Below the pieces are notes generated by a model. It had not been told where the DNA came from. It did no database searches and saw nothing but the letters and a program-made list of their open reading frames with translations. The position numbers were made by a program, and so were the translations under genes. From NCBI RefSeq assembly GCF_029893805.1, contig NZ_JARXYP010000002.1:2046001-2110000 (forward strand): 64,000 nt of DNA, written 5' to 3'. Of the stretch, positions 17,280-25,160 are shown one piece after another (positions within the stretch are counted from its first letter, which is position 1; the number at the start of each line of letters is the position of its first letter). Origin of the DNA: Streptomyces sp. SAI-135. GTDB lineage: Bacteria > Actinomycetota > Actinomycetes > Streptomycetales > Streptomycetaceae.

Positions 17280-18509
17280 TTAGAGGGCCACTCCCAGCAG
17301 CGCGTCCACGGCGCGGGTCACCACGCCGGGCGCGCCCGTGTCGTCGCCGCCCTGTTCCTCCTGGGCGGCGGCCCAGCGGTCGACGGCGGCCAGCGCGGTG
17401 GGCGCGTCGAGGTCGTTCGCGAGGGCCTCGCGGATCTCCTCGACGAGCGCCTCGGCGGGCGGTCCGTCGGGCCGGGAGACGGCGGCACGCCAGCGGCCCA
17501 GCCGGTCCACGGCGTCCTGGAGGACCTGGTCGGTCCACTCCCAGTCGGCCCGGTAGTGGTGGGCGAGCAGCGCGAGGCGGATGGCGGCGGGGTCGACGCC
17601 CTCGCGCCGCAGCTGCGACACGAACACCAGGTTGCCCTTGGACTTGGACATCTTCTCGCCGTCGAGGGCGACCATGCCGGCGTGGACGTACGCCTTGGCC
17701 ATGGGGTACTCGCCGGTCAGCACCTGGGCGTGCGAGGCACCCATCTCGTGGTGCGGGAAGGCGAGGTCGGAGCCGCCGCCCTGGACGTCGAAGGTCATGC
17801 CGAGGTGGTCCAGGGCGATGGCCACGCACTCGATGTGCCAGCCGGGGCGGCCCCGCCCCAGGGAGCCGCCGTCCCAGCTGGGCTCGCCCTCGCGGGCTGC
17901 CATCCACAGCATGGGGTCGAGGGGGTTCTTCTTGCCCGGCCGGTCCGGGTCGCCGCCGCGCTCGGCGGACAGCAGCCGCATGGCGGCCGCGTCGAGGTTC
18001 GAGACCTTGCCGAAGTTCGGGTCGGACTCGACGGAGAAGTAGACGTCCCCTTCGAGTTCGTAGGCGGCACCGGCGTCCCGCAGCCGCTCGACGAGGGGCA
18101 CGATCCCGGGTATCGCCTCGACCGCGCCGATGTAGTGCTGCGGGGGCAGCATCCTGAGGGCGGTCATGTCCTCGCGGAAGAGGGCCGTCTCCTTCTCGGC
18201 GAGGGCGGTCCAGTCGAGGCTGTCCCGCTCGGCGCGCTCCAGGAGCGGGTCGTCGATGTCGGTGACGTTCTGGACGTAGTGAACCTGACGCTTCGTGTCG
18301 AGCCACACGCGCTGCACGAGGTCGAACGCGTTGTAGGTCGCCGCGTGCCCCATGTGGGTGGCGTCGTACGGCGTGATGCCGCAGACGTAGAGACGAGCGA
18401 CGGGACCGGGGTCGAGGGAGACCAAGCCACCGCTCGCGGTGTCGTGGATCCTCAGGTCGCGGCCCTGACCAGGCAGGGCGGGGACCTCGGAAGCGGGCCA
18501 GGCATGCAT
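17280..18509 (-). CDS. mshC: Cysteine:GlcN-Ins ligase of mycothiol biosynthesis
   Basis: 409-residue class I cysteinyl-tRNA synthetase paralogue that joins cysteine to glucosaminyl-inositol with ATP, the third committed step of mycothiol synthesis. The zinc cysteine and HIGH-like box appear in [17 protein letters not shown] at about residues 41-57. The K-M-S-K-S box is at about 292-296. It lacks the long anticodon-binding C-terminus of true CysRS, as expected for MshC. It starts at ATG 18509. Upstream on the same strand lie the PI-kinase-like, DUF3090 and histidine-phosphatase genes, an arrangement also found in mycobacteria. It ends at a strong hairpin. Confidence 0.95.
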   Translation of the reverse strand: MHAWPASEVPALPGQGRDLRIHDTASGGLVSLDPGPVARLYVCGITPYDATHMGHAATYNAFDLVQRVWLDTKRQVHYVQNVTDIDDPLLERAERDSLDWTALAEKETALFREDMTALRMLPPQHYIGAVEAIPGIVPLVERLRDAGAAYELEGDVYFSVESDPNFGKVSNLDAAAMRLLSAERGGDPDRPGKKNPLDPMLWMAAREGEPSWDGGSLGRGRPGWHIECVAIALDHLGMTFDVQGGGSDLAFPHHEMGASHAQVLTGEYPMAKAYVHAGMVALDGEKMSKSKGNLVFVSQLRREGVDPAAIRLALLAHHYRADWEWTDQVLQDAVDRLGRWRAAVSRPDGPPAEALVEEIREALANDLDAPTALAAVDRWAAAQEEQGGDDTGAPGVVTRAVDALLGVAL

Positions 18510-18610
18510 GTCATGAGCCTAACCGGACGGATGTTCCGTATACGAACCGGACCGGGCCGGATGGCCGGTAAGGCCTTCTTGCGCGGTACGGCCCCCTGTG
18601 CAGTGTCCCG

Positions 18611-19423
18611 TCAGACGGGCGGCCAGGGAATGGCCGGCCACTCGCCGCTCGGCTCGGGGTGTTTCCCGGAGTCCAGCAGCGCGTCGACCCGCGCGCGTGT
18701 GGCGTCGATCTCGGCGGGGGTGATCAGGGCGGCCAGCCGGGCGGCCAGGTCGCCCGTCAGGGCCTTCCTGAGCCCCTTCAGGACGTCGACCGCCTCTCCC
18801 GTCAGGGGCTCCCCCGCCCAGCCCCACAGCAGGGTCCGCAGCTTGTTCTCGACGTTGAAGGTCACGCCGTGGTCGATGCCGTAGAGGCGGCCGCCCTGAC
18901 CGGGCAGCAGGTGGCCGCCCTTGCGGTCGGCGTTGTTGATCACCGCGTCGAGGACGGCGAGCCTGCGCAGCCGCTCGTCGTCCGCGTGGACCAGCAGCGC
19001 GGTCCTGCCCTCGCCGACCTCGGCGAGGGCGATGGCCTTCCAGCCGGGCTCGGGCTCCTCGCCGTCGACGAGGGCGAGCAGCTCACTGCCGGGCACGCCC
19101 TCGATCCACAGCTGGCACATGCCCTCGCCGAAGGGGCCGTCCCGCAGCACGGTGGGCGGCACCAGGCCCCAGCCGGTCGCCTCGGACACCTCGTAGGCGG
19201 CGACCTCGCGCTGGGCGAGGGTGCCGTCGGGGAAGTCCCACAGGGGCCGCTCGCCGCGGACCGGCTTGTAGACGCAGAGCGCCTCCTGCCCGTCGTACGC
19301 GACGGAGCAGTGCAGCACCGCGTTGGAGGCGTCCCGGATCTGCCCGCGTACCGTCAGCTCGCCGCGGGCGAGCAGCTCTGCCGGGGTCACGCTCCGCGGC
19401 GGTATCCGTTCTGGCGCGGACAT
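18611..19423 (-). CDS. SCO1664-family PI3/4-kinase-like protein
   Basis: 270-residue protein with the phosphatidylinositol 3/4-kinase-like fold reported for this actinobacterial family. V-Y-K-P-V-R-G is a possible ATP-lysine region at about residues 51-57. The catalytic-loop-like segment is D-A-V-I-N-N-A-D-R-K-G-G-H. The D-F-G-like motif is G-I-D-H-G-V-T-F. It starts at ATG 19421-19423, overlapping the end of the DUF3090 gene by 37 bases, so the two are probably translated together. It precedes mshC by about 100 bases. The substrate is unknown; the constant link with mshC suggests, without proof, a role in mycothiol or inositol metabolism. A later start would remove most of the overlap. Confidence 0.82.
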   Translation of the reverse strand: MSAPERIPPRSVTPAELLARGELTVRGQIRDASNAVLHCSVAYDGQEALCVYKPVRGERPLWDFPDGTLAQREVAAYEVSEATGWGLVPPTVLRDGPFGEGMCQLWIEGVPGSELLALVDGEEPEPGWKAIALAEVGEGRTALLVHADDERLRRLAVLDAVINNADRKGGHLLPGQGGRLYGIDHGVTFNVENKLRTLLWGWAGEPLTGEAVDVLKGLRKALTGDLAARLAALITPAEIDATRARVDALLDSGKHPEPSGEWPAIPWPPV

Positions 19424-19977
19424 ACGTGTCCTTCCGGGTCGAGCGGGAGGCTGCACAGCGGGCACGGCGGCCGCCCCGCGTTGACGACGTCCAGGGCGCG
19501 CTTGGCGAAGGCCCGGGCCTGCGCGCCGGTGAGCCGGACCCGCAGCATCGGGGGCCCGTTCTCCTCGTCCTGGAGGAGTCTCTCCTCGGCCTCGGCGAGG
19601 TCCTCCTCGGAGTCGGCCTCCAGCTCCACGAGGGCCTGCGCCTCGACGATCATGCGCTGCTCCTCGCCGTCCCAGGCGAGGGCCATGGTGCCGACCCGGA
19701 ACTCCTCCTCGATGGGGGTGTCGAGGGGAGCGGTGTCGGCGATCTCGGTGGGCGGCACGGCCGGTACGGAGGCACTGCCGCCGCTGCGGCGCACGACCTC
19801 GTCGAGGAGTTCGTCCATCCGCTCGGCGAGGGCGGCGACCTGTGTCTTCTCCAGGGCCACGCTGGTCACCCGGGGGCCGGCCGTGGCCTGGAGGAAGAAC
19901 GTACGGCGTCCGGGCAGTCCGACCGTGCCGGCCACGAAGCGGTCCGGCGGGTCATAGAGGAACACCTGACGGGACAC
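19387..19977 (-). CDS. DUF3090 family protein
   Basis: 196-residue actinobacterial DUF3090 protein. The N-terminus S-R-Q-V-F-L-Y-D-P-P-D-R-F-V-A-G-T-V-G is characteristic. The C-terminal end holds C-P-L-C and a later C in P-E-G-H-V-C-P-R, a possible zinc-binding cluster (C-X2-C ... H-X-C). The protein is acidic in the middle. GTG start at 19975-19977. It lies between the histidine phosphatase and the PI-kinase-like gene in the mshC-linked operon; the corresponding mycobacterial gene is, from memory, Rv2134c. The function is not known. Confidence 0.88.
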   Translation of the reverse strand: MSRQVFLYDPPDRFVAGTVGLPGRRTFFLQATAGPRVTSVALEKTQVAALAERMDELLDEVVRRSGGSASVPAVPPTEIADTAPLDTPIEEEFRVGTMALAWDGEEQRMIVEAQALVELEADSEEDLAEAEERLLQDEENGPPMLRVRLTGAQARAFAKRALDVVNAGRPPCPLCSLPLDPEGHVCPRQNGYRRGA

Positions 19978-20091
19978 GTCCTGTCTCCATTGGATTCGTG
20001 AGTACGGGAACGACGGGAACGACGGAAGCGGTGGGAACGTCCATGCGTGAACGCGCTTGTGTGAACCGCTTCACCCTACTGCGCCCGACGA

Positions 20092-20778
20092 TCACGGTGC
20101 GCCCGCACCACCACCGACCGGGGCGTCACCGCCCGCGGCCTCCTCGCGCGGCACCAGGGAGGCGAAGTCACCGGTGTCACCGAGGCGGACGAGAAACGGC
20201 CTGAGACGGGTGTAACGGATGACGGTGATGGAACACGGTTCGACAGAGATCCTCTGGAAGAGGTCGAGATGAAGTCCGAGTGCGTCGGCGACGAGCGACT
20301 TGATGATGTCGCCGTGCGAGCACATCAGATAGACCGCGTCGGCTCCGTGATCGCGCTCCACGCGCGCGTTCCACTCGCGTACGGCCTCCGCCGCGCGCGT
20401 CTGCATCGCCCGCATGGACTCGCCGCCGGGGAACGCGGCCGCCGACGGATGCGCCTGGACGACCTCCATGAGCGGCTCGTCCATGAGCTCGGCGAGCTTG
20501 CGCCCGGACCAGTCGCCGTAGTGGCACTCCCCGATGCGCTCCTCGCTGTGCGCCCGGAGACCGGGCCGGGCGTCGAGCAGCGGCTGGACCGTCTCCTGGC
20601 AGCGCTGCAGCGGGCTGGCGACGACCTCGGAGATCGGCACCCCTTCGAGCCGTCCGGGCAGCGCGGCGGCCTGGGCGGTGCCGCGCTCGTCCAGGGCGAC
20701 CCCGGGCGTCCACCCGGCGAGCAGCCCCTCGGTGTTCGCGGTGGAGCGTCCGTGCCTGACAAGGATCAACGTGGGCAT
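20092..20778 (-). CDS. Histidine phosphatase family protein (phosphoglycerate mutase-like)
   Basis: 228-residue histidine phosphatase. The catalytic R-H-G box is L-V-R-H-G-R-S-T-A-N at about residues 6-15. The acid/base and second histidine are supplied by the E-R-I-G-E-C-H-Y-G-D-W-S-G region and C-S-H-G-D-I-I-K. Start set at ATG 20776-20778 because the family begins with P-T-L-I-L-V-R-H-G; the frame extends further upstream but into sequence divergent with corA. First gene of the mshC-linked group on the minus strand. The members of this subfamily near mshC (Rv2135c in mycobacteria, from memory) are phosphatases of uncertain substrate. Confidence 0.9.
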   Translation of the reverse strand: MPTLILVRHGRSTANTEGLLAGWTPGVALDERGTAQAAALPGRLEGVPISEVVASPLQRCQETVQPLLDARPGLRAHSEERIGECHYGDWSGRKLAELMDEPLMEVVQAHPSAAAFPGGESMRAMQTRAAEAVREWNARVERDHGADAVYLMCSHGDIIKSLVADALGLHLDLFQRISVEPCSITVIRYTRLRPFLVRLGDTGDFASLVPREEAAGGDAPVGGGAGAP

Positions 20779-20840
20779 GCGGCCCAGGGTAGGCGTACGC
20801 CGGACCGCGGCGTCCTTCGAGCGAAGGGAGAACACGCTCC

Positions 20841-21836
20841 GTGATCGTCGACTGTGCCATCTACCGGGAGGGACGCCGTTCGGAGGGCCCCGAGGACCTG
20901 TCGGACGCGCTGGATCAGGCGCGCCTGGCGGGCGGGTTCGTCTGGATCGGGCTGCACGAGCCGACGGAGAAGGAGTTCGAGCTGGTCACCAAGGAGTTCG
21001 GACTGCATCCGCTGGCGGTGGAGGACGCCCTCAAGGCGCATCAGCGGCCCAAGCTGGAGGTGTACGACGACTCCCTGTTCGTGGTCCTCAAGCCGGTGGT
21101 GTACGAACCGGAGAGCGACACCGTGTCCACCGGCGAGGTCATGCTCTTCCTCGGCGACGCCTTCGTGGTGACGGTGCGTCATGGCGTGGGCTCGCCCCTG
21201 AAGGCCGTGCGGGAGCGTCTGGAGCGAGAGCCGAAGCTGCTCGGCAAGGGCCCCACCTCGGTGCTGTACGCGGTGGCCGACGCCGTCGTGGACCACTACC
21301 TGGAGGTGGCGACGGAGCTCGGGACCGATCTGGAGGAACTGGAGGCGGAGGTGTTCTCGCCGGACGGCGGCGGTTCCCGGGGCACCGCCTCGCGGATCTA
21401 CACCTTCAAGCGGCAGATCCTGGAGTTCCGGCGGGCCACCGTCCCGCTGTCGATGCCGCTGACCCGGCTCGCCGGTGTGGGGACCTACGGCGGGACGGTG
21501 CCGTTCGTGAACGAGAAGGCGCGGCCCTTCTTCCGGGACGTCAACGACCATCTCGCGCGCGTGAACGAGTCGGTGGAGGGCCTGGACCGGCTGGTGTCGG
21601 ACGTCCTGTCGGCGCATCTCGCGCAGATGAGCGTCCGGCAGAACGACGACATGCGGAAGATCTCCGCGTGGGCGGCCATGGCGGCGATCCCCACGATGAT
21701 CGCGGGGATCTACGGCATGAACTTCGAGCACATGCCCGAGCTGCACTGGGTGTGGGCGTACCCGGCGGTGATCGCGCTGATGGGCGTGCTGGAAGTGCTG
21801 CTGTACCGGACGTTCAAGCGCCGGGGCTGGCTGTAG
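20841..21836 (+). CDS. corA: CorA-family magnesium/cobalt transporter
   Basis: 331-residue CorA. A long cytoplasmic alpha/beta-helical N-terminal part (about 1-265) ends in two closely spaced C-terminal membrane helices. The selectivity motif Y-G-M-N-F follows the first helix, and the loop M-P-E-L-H-W lies before the second. GTG start at 20841. It is divergent from the histidine phosphatase gene with only 62 bases between starts, and its stop is 10 bases from that of the convergent ferritin-like gene. Confidence 0.93.
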   Translation: MIVDCAIYREGRRSEGPEDLSDALDQARLAGGFVWIGLHEPTEKEFELVTKEFGLHPLAVEDALKAHQRPKLEVYDDSLFVVLKPVVYEPESDTVSTGEVMLFLGDAFVVTVRHGVGSPLKAVRERLEREPKLLGKGPTSVLYAVADAVVDHYLEVATELGTDLEELEAEVFSPDGGGSRGTASRIYTFKRQILEFRRATVPLSMPLTRLAGVGTYGGTVPFVNEKARPFFRDVNDHLARVNESVEGLDRLVSDVLSAHLAQMSVRQNDDMRKISAWAAMAAIPTMIAGIYGMNFEHMPELHWVWAYPAVIALMGVLEVLLYRTFKRRGWL

Positions 21837-21846
21837 CGGGCGCTCC

Positions 21847-22635
21847 TCAGGCGAACTCGGGTGCCGAGGTGGCGGGTCCGCCGAGGGCGTCCCGGTGCTC
21901 CGGCGGCTTCAGGGAGACCATGCGGCGCCAGCCCGCGGCGCGTTCGTAGGCGTAGACGGCGTGGATGCCCGCGGCGAGGACGGCGGCCTTCGCGCGGGAC
22001 CAGCCGAGGATGCGGCCCATGTGGGCCATCACCGCGAGGCTGACGTCCCGGTAGACGCGGATTTCGGCCAGCGCGCACTCCCTGAGCGTGCGCTGGATGG
22101 TGCGGCCGTGACCGGCGTGGGCGAAGCGCAGCAGTTCCTCGTGGCAGTAGGCGAGGTGGTTGTCCTCGTCGGCGGAGATCATCCGCACCGCCCGGCCGAG
22201 GTCGGGGTGGTCGGCGAAGTGCTTGCGCAGCAGTTCCATCTGCTCGGAGGCCCGCTGCTCGGTGACCCGGCTGTGGGCGAGGTAGGTGACGATGTCGTGC
22301 ACGGTCAGCGGCTCGTCCCTGTTGAGCTTGTCGTGGGCGAGACCGATGCCGTGCTTCTCCAGGAGCATCGTGTAGTCCGTCTCCGGCGGGACCGGGACGG
22401 GTGCGAGACCGCGCTTCTTCATCAGGGCGTTGAAGATCCGCCCGTGCTTGTCCTCGTCGGCGCCGTGCCGGGTGATCTTGGGGGCCAGTGCGCGCTCGCT
22501 CGGCGGCACCAGGGCGGCGATCCGGGCGTTCTCCCAGCCGCCCTGGGACTCCCCGCTGGCCGCGATGGAGCAGAACAGCCGGAAGGACTCGTCGTGGTCG
22601 AGGATCTCCTGGAACAGACTCTTGGCCGAAAGCAT
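21847..22635 (-). CDS. Ferritin-like (di-iron helical bundle) protein
   Basis: 262-residue helical protein of the ferritin-like superfamily. Two likely metal-binding helices carry G-A-D-E-D-K-H-G-R-I-F and S-A-D-E-D-N-H-L-A-Y-C-H-E-E, both E-X2-H type. Further acidic residues are in F-R-L-F-C-S-I-A-A-S-G-E. Start placed at ATG 22633-22635, which follows AGAGAGGTG at good spacing; an upstream in-frame start lacks one. I recall orthologues annotated as hypothetical or ferritin-like in streptomycetes. Possible roles are oxygenase or metal/oxidative-stress protein. It is convergent with corA. Confidence 0.75.
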   Translation of the reverse strand: MLSAKSLFQEILDHDESFRLFCSIAASGESQGGWENARIAALVPPSERALAPKITRHGADEDKHGRIFNALMKKRGLAPVPVPPETDYTMLLEKHGIGLAHDKLNRDEPLTVHDIVTYLAHSRVTEQRASEQMELLRKHFADHPDLGRAVRMISADEDNHLAYCHEELLRFAHAGHGRTIQRTLRECALAEIRVYRDVSLAVMAHMGRILGWSRAKAAVLAAGIHAVYAYERAAGWRRMVSLKPPEHRDALGGPATSAPEFA

Positions 22636-22802
22636 CGTGGGGCACCTCTCTGCCGGACTCCGTGGCAATCCGCAAAGAACGAGTCAAGTGCGGCGGGAGG
22701 GGTGCTGCAACAGGTGTGCCGGACGACTCCGCCAAAAGGAGGACCACCGGTGTCACCACAGGGGCGTAACCGCACGGGTGCGGGCGCGTTGAACCGCGTG
22801 AC

Positions 22803-22841
22803 GGCCGTGGCGGGGTCGACCCCCGAGCCCCCACCACGGCC
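22803..22841 (-). terminator. Possible stem-loop terminator after the F420-type oxidoreductase gene
   Basis: Outer arms GGCCGTGG / CCACGGCC (22803-22810, 22834-22841) enclose a second pair GGGG-TCGA-CCCC. It is about 105 bases downstream of the oxidoreductase stop on the minus strand. The rest of the 310-base gap (22636-22945) shows no gene; it should hold the promoter of the ferritin-like gene. Confidence 0.45.
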
Positions 22842-22945
22842 GCGGAAGCCTCCGGCGGTGCGGCGGGACTCCCGTGAGGTTGGGGGGGAGGGAACCGACG
22901 CCGATTTGATGACGCCGACGTGCTGCGCCCTCCCCCGGTCCGGGG

Positions 22946-24001
22946 TCAGGCCAGGCCGGCGCGTTCCAGGGCCTCGGTGCCGGCGCGGAGGGAGGCGAGG
23001 CGCTCGTCGAGGGTGAAGCCGGCGGGGGCCAGGGTGAGGGTGGTGACGCCGGCCGCCGCGTACTCCTTCATCCGGTCGGCGATGCGGTCCACCGAACCGA
23101 GCAGCGTCGTCTTGTCGATCAGGTCGTGCGGGACGGCGGCCGCGGCGCCGTCCTTGTCGCCGGACAGGTACTTGTCCTGGATCTCGGCGGCCGCCGCCTC
23201 GAACCCCATGCGCTGGGCGAGCTGGTTGTAGAAGTTCTGCTTGCGGCTGCCCATGCCGCCCACGTACAGCGCGGTGTAGGGGCGGAAGGTGTCGGCGAGC
23301 CCGGTGACGTCCTTGTCGTCGCCGAGGGCGAGCGGCAGGGTCGGGCAGACGTCGAACCCGTCCAGACTCTTGCCGGCCTTCTCGCGCCCCGCCCGCAGGT
23401 ACTGGATCGCGGTGTCCTCCAGGTGTTCGGCGGAGGGGAAGATCAGCAGGGCGCCGTCGGCGATCTCGCCGGTCTGCTCCAGGTTCTTCGGGCCGATCGC
23501 GGCGATGTACAGCGGGATGTGCTCACGCTCGGGGTGCACGGTCAGCTTGATCGGCTTGCCGGGGCCGCCGGGCAGGGGCAGCGTCCAGTGCTGTCCCTCG
23601 TAGGAGAGGCGCTCGCGCGACATGGCCTTGCGGACGATCTCGACGTACTCACGCGTGCGTGCCAGCGGCTTGTCGAACTTGACGCCGTACCAGCCCTCGG
23701 AGACCTGCGGCCCGGAGACGCCGAGGCCGAGGCGGAAGCGGCCGCCGGAGAGCGAGTCGAGGGTGGCGGCGGTCATCGCGGTCATCGCCGGCTGGCGGGC
23801 CGGGATCTGGAAGATGGCCGAGCCGACGTCGATGCGCTCGGTCTGGGCGGCGACCCAGGTGAGCACGGTCGCGGCGTCGGAGCCGTAGGCCTCCGCGGCC
23901 CAGCAGACGGCGTATCCGAGCCGGTCGGCCTCCTGGGCGACGGCGAGATTGTCCGCGTCCATTCCTGCGCCCCAGTAGCCGAGGTTGATCCCGAGCTGCA
24001 T
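22946..24001 (-). CDS. LLM-class F420-dependent oxidoreductase
   Basis: 351-residue bacterial luciferase-like TIM-barrel protein. It begins M-Q-L-G-I-N-L-G-Y-W-G-A-G and contains the G-L-G-V-S-G-P-Q-V-S-E-G-W-Y-G region typical of actinobacterial F420-dependent members (such as mycobacterial F420 dehydrogenases/reductases). Cofactor F420 rather than FMN is inferred from the subfamily and genus. It starts at ATG 23999-24001. Monocistronic, divergent from the aldo/keto reductase gene with 175 bases between. The substrate is unknown. Confidence 0.9.
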   Translation of the reverse strand: MQLGINLGYWGAGMDADNLAVAQEADRLGYAVCWAAEAYGSDAATVLTWVAAQTERIDVGSAIFQIPARQPAMTAMTAATLDSLSGGRFRLGLGVSGPQVSEGWYGVKFDKPLARTREYVEIVRKAMSRERLSYEGQHWTLPLPGGPGKPIKLTVHPEREHIPLYIAAIGPKNLEQTGEIADGALLIFPSAEHLEDTAIQYLRAGREKAGKSLDGFDVCPTLPLALGDDKDVTGLADTFRPYTALYVGGMGSRKQNFYNQLAQRMGFEAAAAEIQDKYLSGDKDGAAAAVPHDLIDKTTLLGSVDRIADRMKEYAAAGVTTLTLAPAGFTLDERLASLRAGTEALERAGLA

Positions 24002-24176
24002 GGCCGATTCCCCTTACCGATCAGTAACGTCCTTGCCGCAGACCTTAGCGCGGCGGGCCCGCGCGGGGCAGGTCGCGGCCCGTGCCGGTGACCGGGCGGC
24101 CGCAACCGCTCAGGTGTCGCAATCCGTTGTCCACAGGCCCCCACGCGACAGGTTCTGGCCAGTAATCTCGGCGTTC

Positions 24177-25160
24177 ATGGAGCAGAGGCATCTCGGCCGT
24201 ACCGGCCTGCGCGTGTCCCGTATCGGACTCGGCACCCTCACCTGGGGCAGGGACACCGACGAGCACGACGCGGCGGACCTCCTGAAAACGTTCTGGGAGG
24301 CGGGCGGGACGCTGGTCGACACGGCGGACGTGTACGGCGACGGGGAGGCCGAGTACCTGCTCGGACGTCTCATAGAAGGCCTGGTCCCGCGCCGGGACCT
24401 GGTCATCTCCACCAAGGCGGGCAGCGTCCCTGACCCGGACGTCCGCGTCGACGGCTCGCGCGGCCACCTGCTCTCCGCGCTGGACGACTCGCTGGCCCGG
24501 CTCGGCACGGACTACGTCGACGTGTGGCACATCCACTCCTACGATGCCCACACCCCGCTGGAGGAGACGCTCCAGGCCCTCGACCTGGCCGTCAGCAGCG
24601 GCCGCGCCCGCTATGCCGGGGTCTCCAACTTCTGCGGCTGGCAGCTCGCCAAGGCGGGGACCTGGCAGTTGGCGGCGCCGGGGACGCGGACCAGGCTGGC
24701 CGCCACACAGCTGGAGTACTCGCTGTTGCAGCGCGGGGTCGAGCGGGAGGTGCTGCCGGCCGCGCTCGACCTGGGCATCGGTCTGCTGCCCTCCTCGCCG
24801 CTGGGCCGGGGCGTCCTGACGGGCAAGTACCGCAACTCCACGCCGGCCGACTCGCGGGGTGCCTCGGAGCATCTGGCGCCGTTCGTCGCGCCGTACCTCG
24901 ACGACACCGCGAGCCACATCGTGGACGCGGTGACCACCGCGGCCGACGGACTCGCGGTGACGCCTCTCCAGGTGGCGCTCGCGTGGGTCCGGGACCGGCC
25001 CGGGGTGACCGCGCCGATCGTCGGCGCGCGCAACTCGCAGCAGCTCACGGCGGCGTTGTCAGTGGAGGCCCTTAGTCTTCCTGACGAGATCTGCCGGGCG
25101 CTCGACGATGTGTCGGCGCCCGTGCACCGCTATCCCGATCACGACTGGAGCACGCTGTGA
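24177..25160 (+). CDS. Aldo/keto reductase
   Basis: 327-residue NADPH-dependent TIM-barrel reductase. The catalytic tetrad can be read: Asp and Tyr in D-T-A-D-V-Y-G-D-G, Lys in I-S-T-K-A-G-S, and His in V-W-H-I-H-S-Y-D. The NADP-binding tail includes V-G-A-R-N-S-Q-Q-L. The ATG at 24177 was chosen because the family starts M-E-Q-R-H-L-G-R-T-G-L; the open frame extends upstream with no support. Its stop overlaps the GTG of the next gene by four bases (25157-25160), so the two are translationally coupled. Physiological substrate unknown. Confidence 0.93.
   Translation: MEQRHLGRTGLRVSRIGLGTLTWGRDTDEHDAADLLKTFWEAGGTLVDTADVYGDGEAEYLLGRLIEGLVPRRDLVISTKAGSVPDPDVRVDGSRGHLLSALDDSLARLGTDYVDVWHIHSYDAHTPLEETLQALDLAVSSGRARYAGVSNFCGWQLAKAGTWQLAAPGTRTRLAATQLEYSLLQRGVEREVLPAALDLGIGLLPSSPLGRGVLTGKYRNSTPADSRGASEHLAPFVAPYLDDTASHIVDAVTTAADGLAVTPLQVALAWVRDRPGVTAPIVGARNSQQLTAALSVEALSLPDEICRALDDVSAPVHRYPDHDWSTL

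Noticed and set aside
22750..23016. Plus-strand frame with a strong AAGGAGG before GTG 22750
   Set aside because: Runs into the antisense of the F420-type oxidoreductase gene and translates to Pro/Arg-rich sequence without a family; the Shine-Dalgarno match is probably chance.
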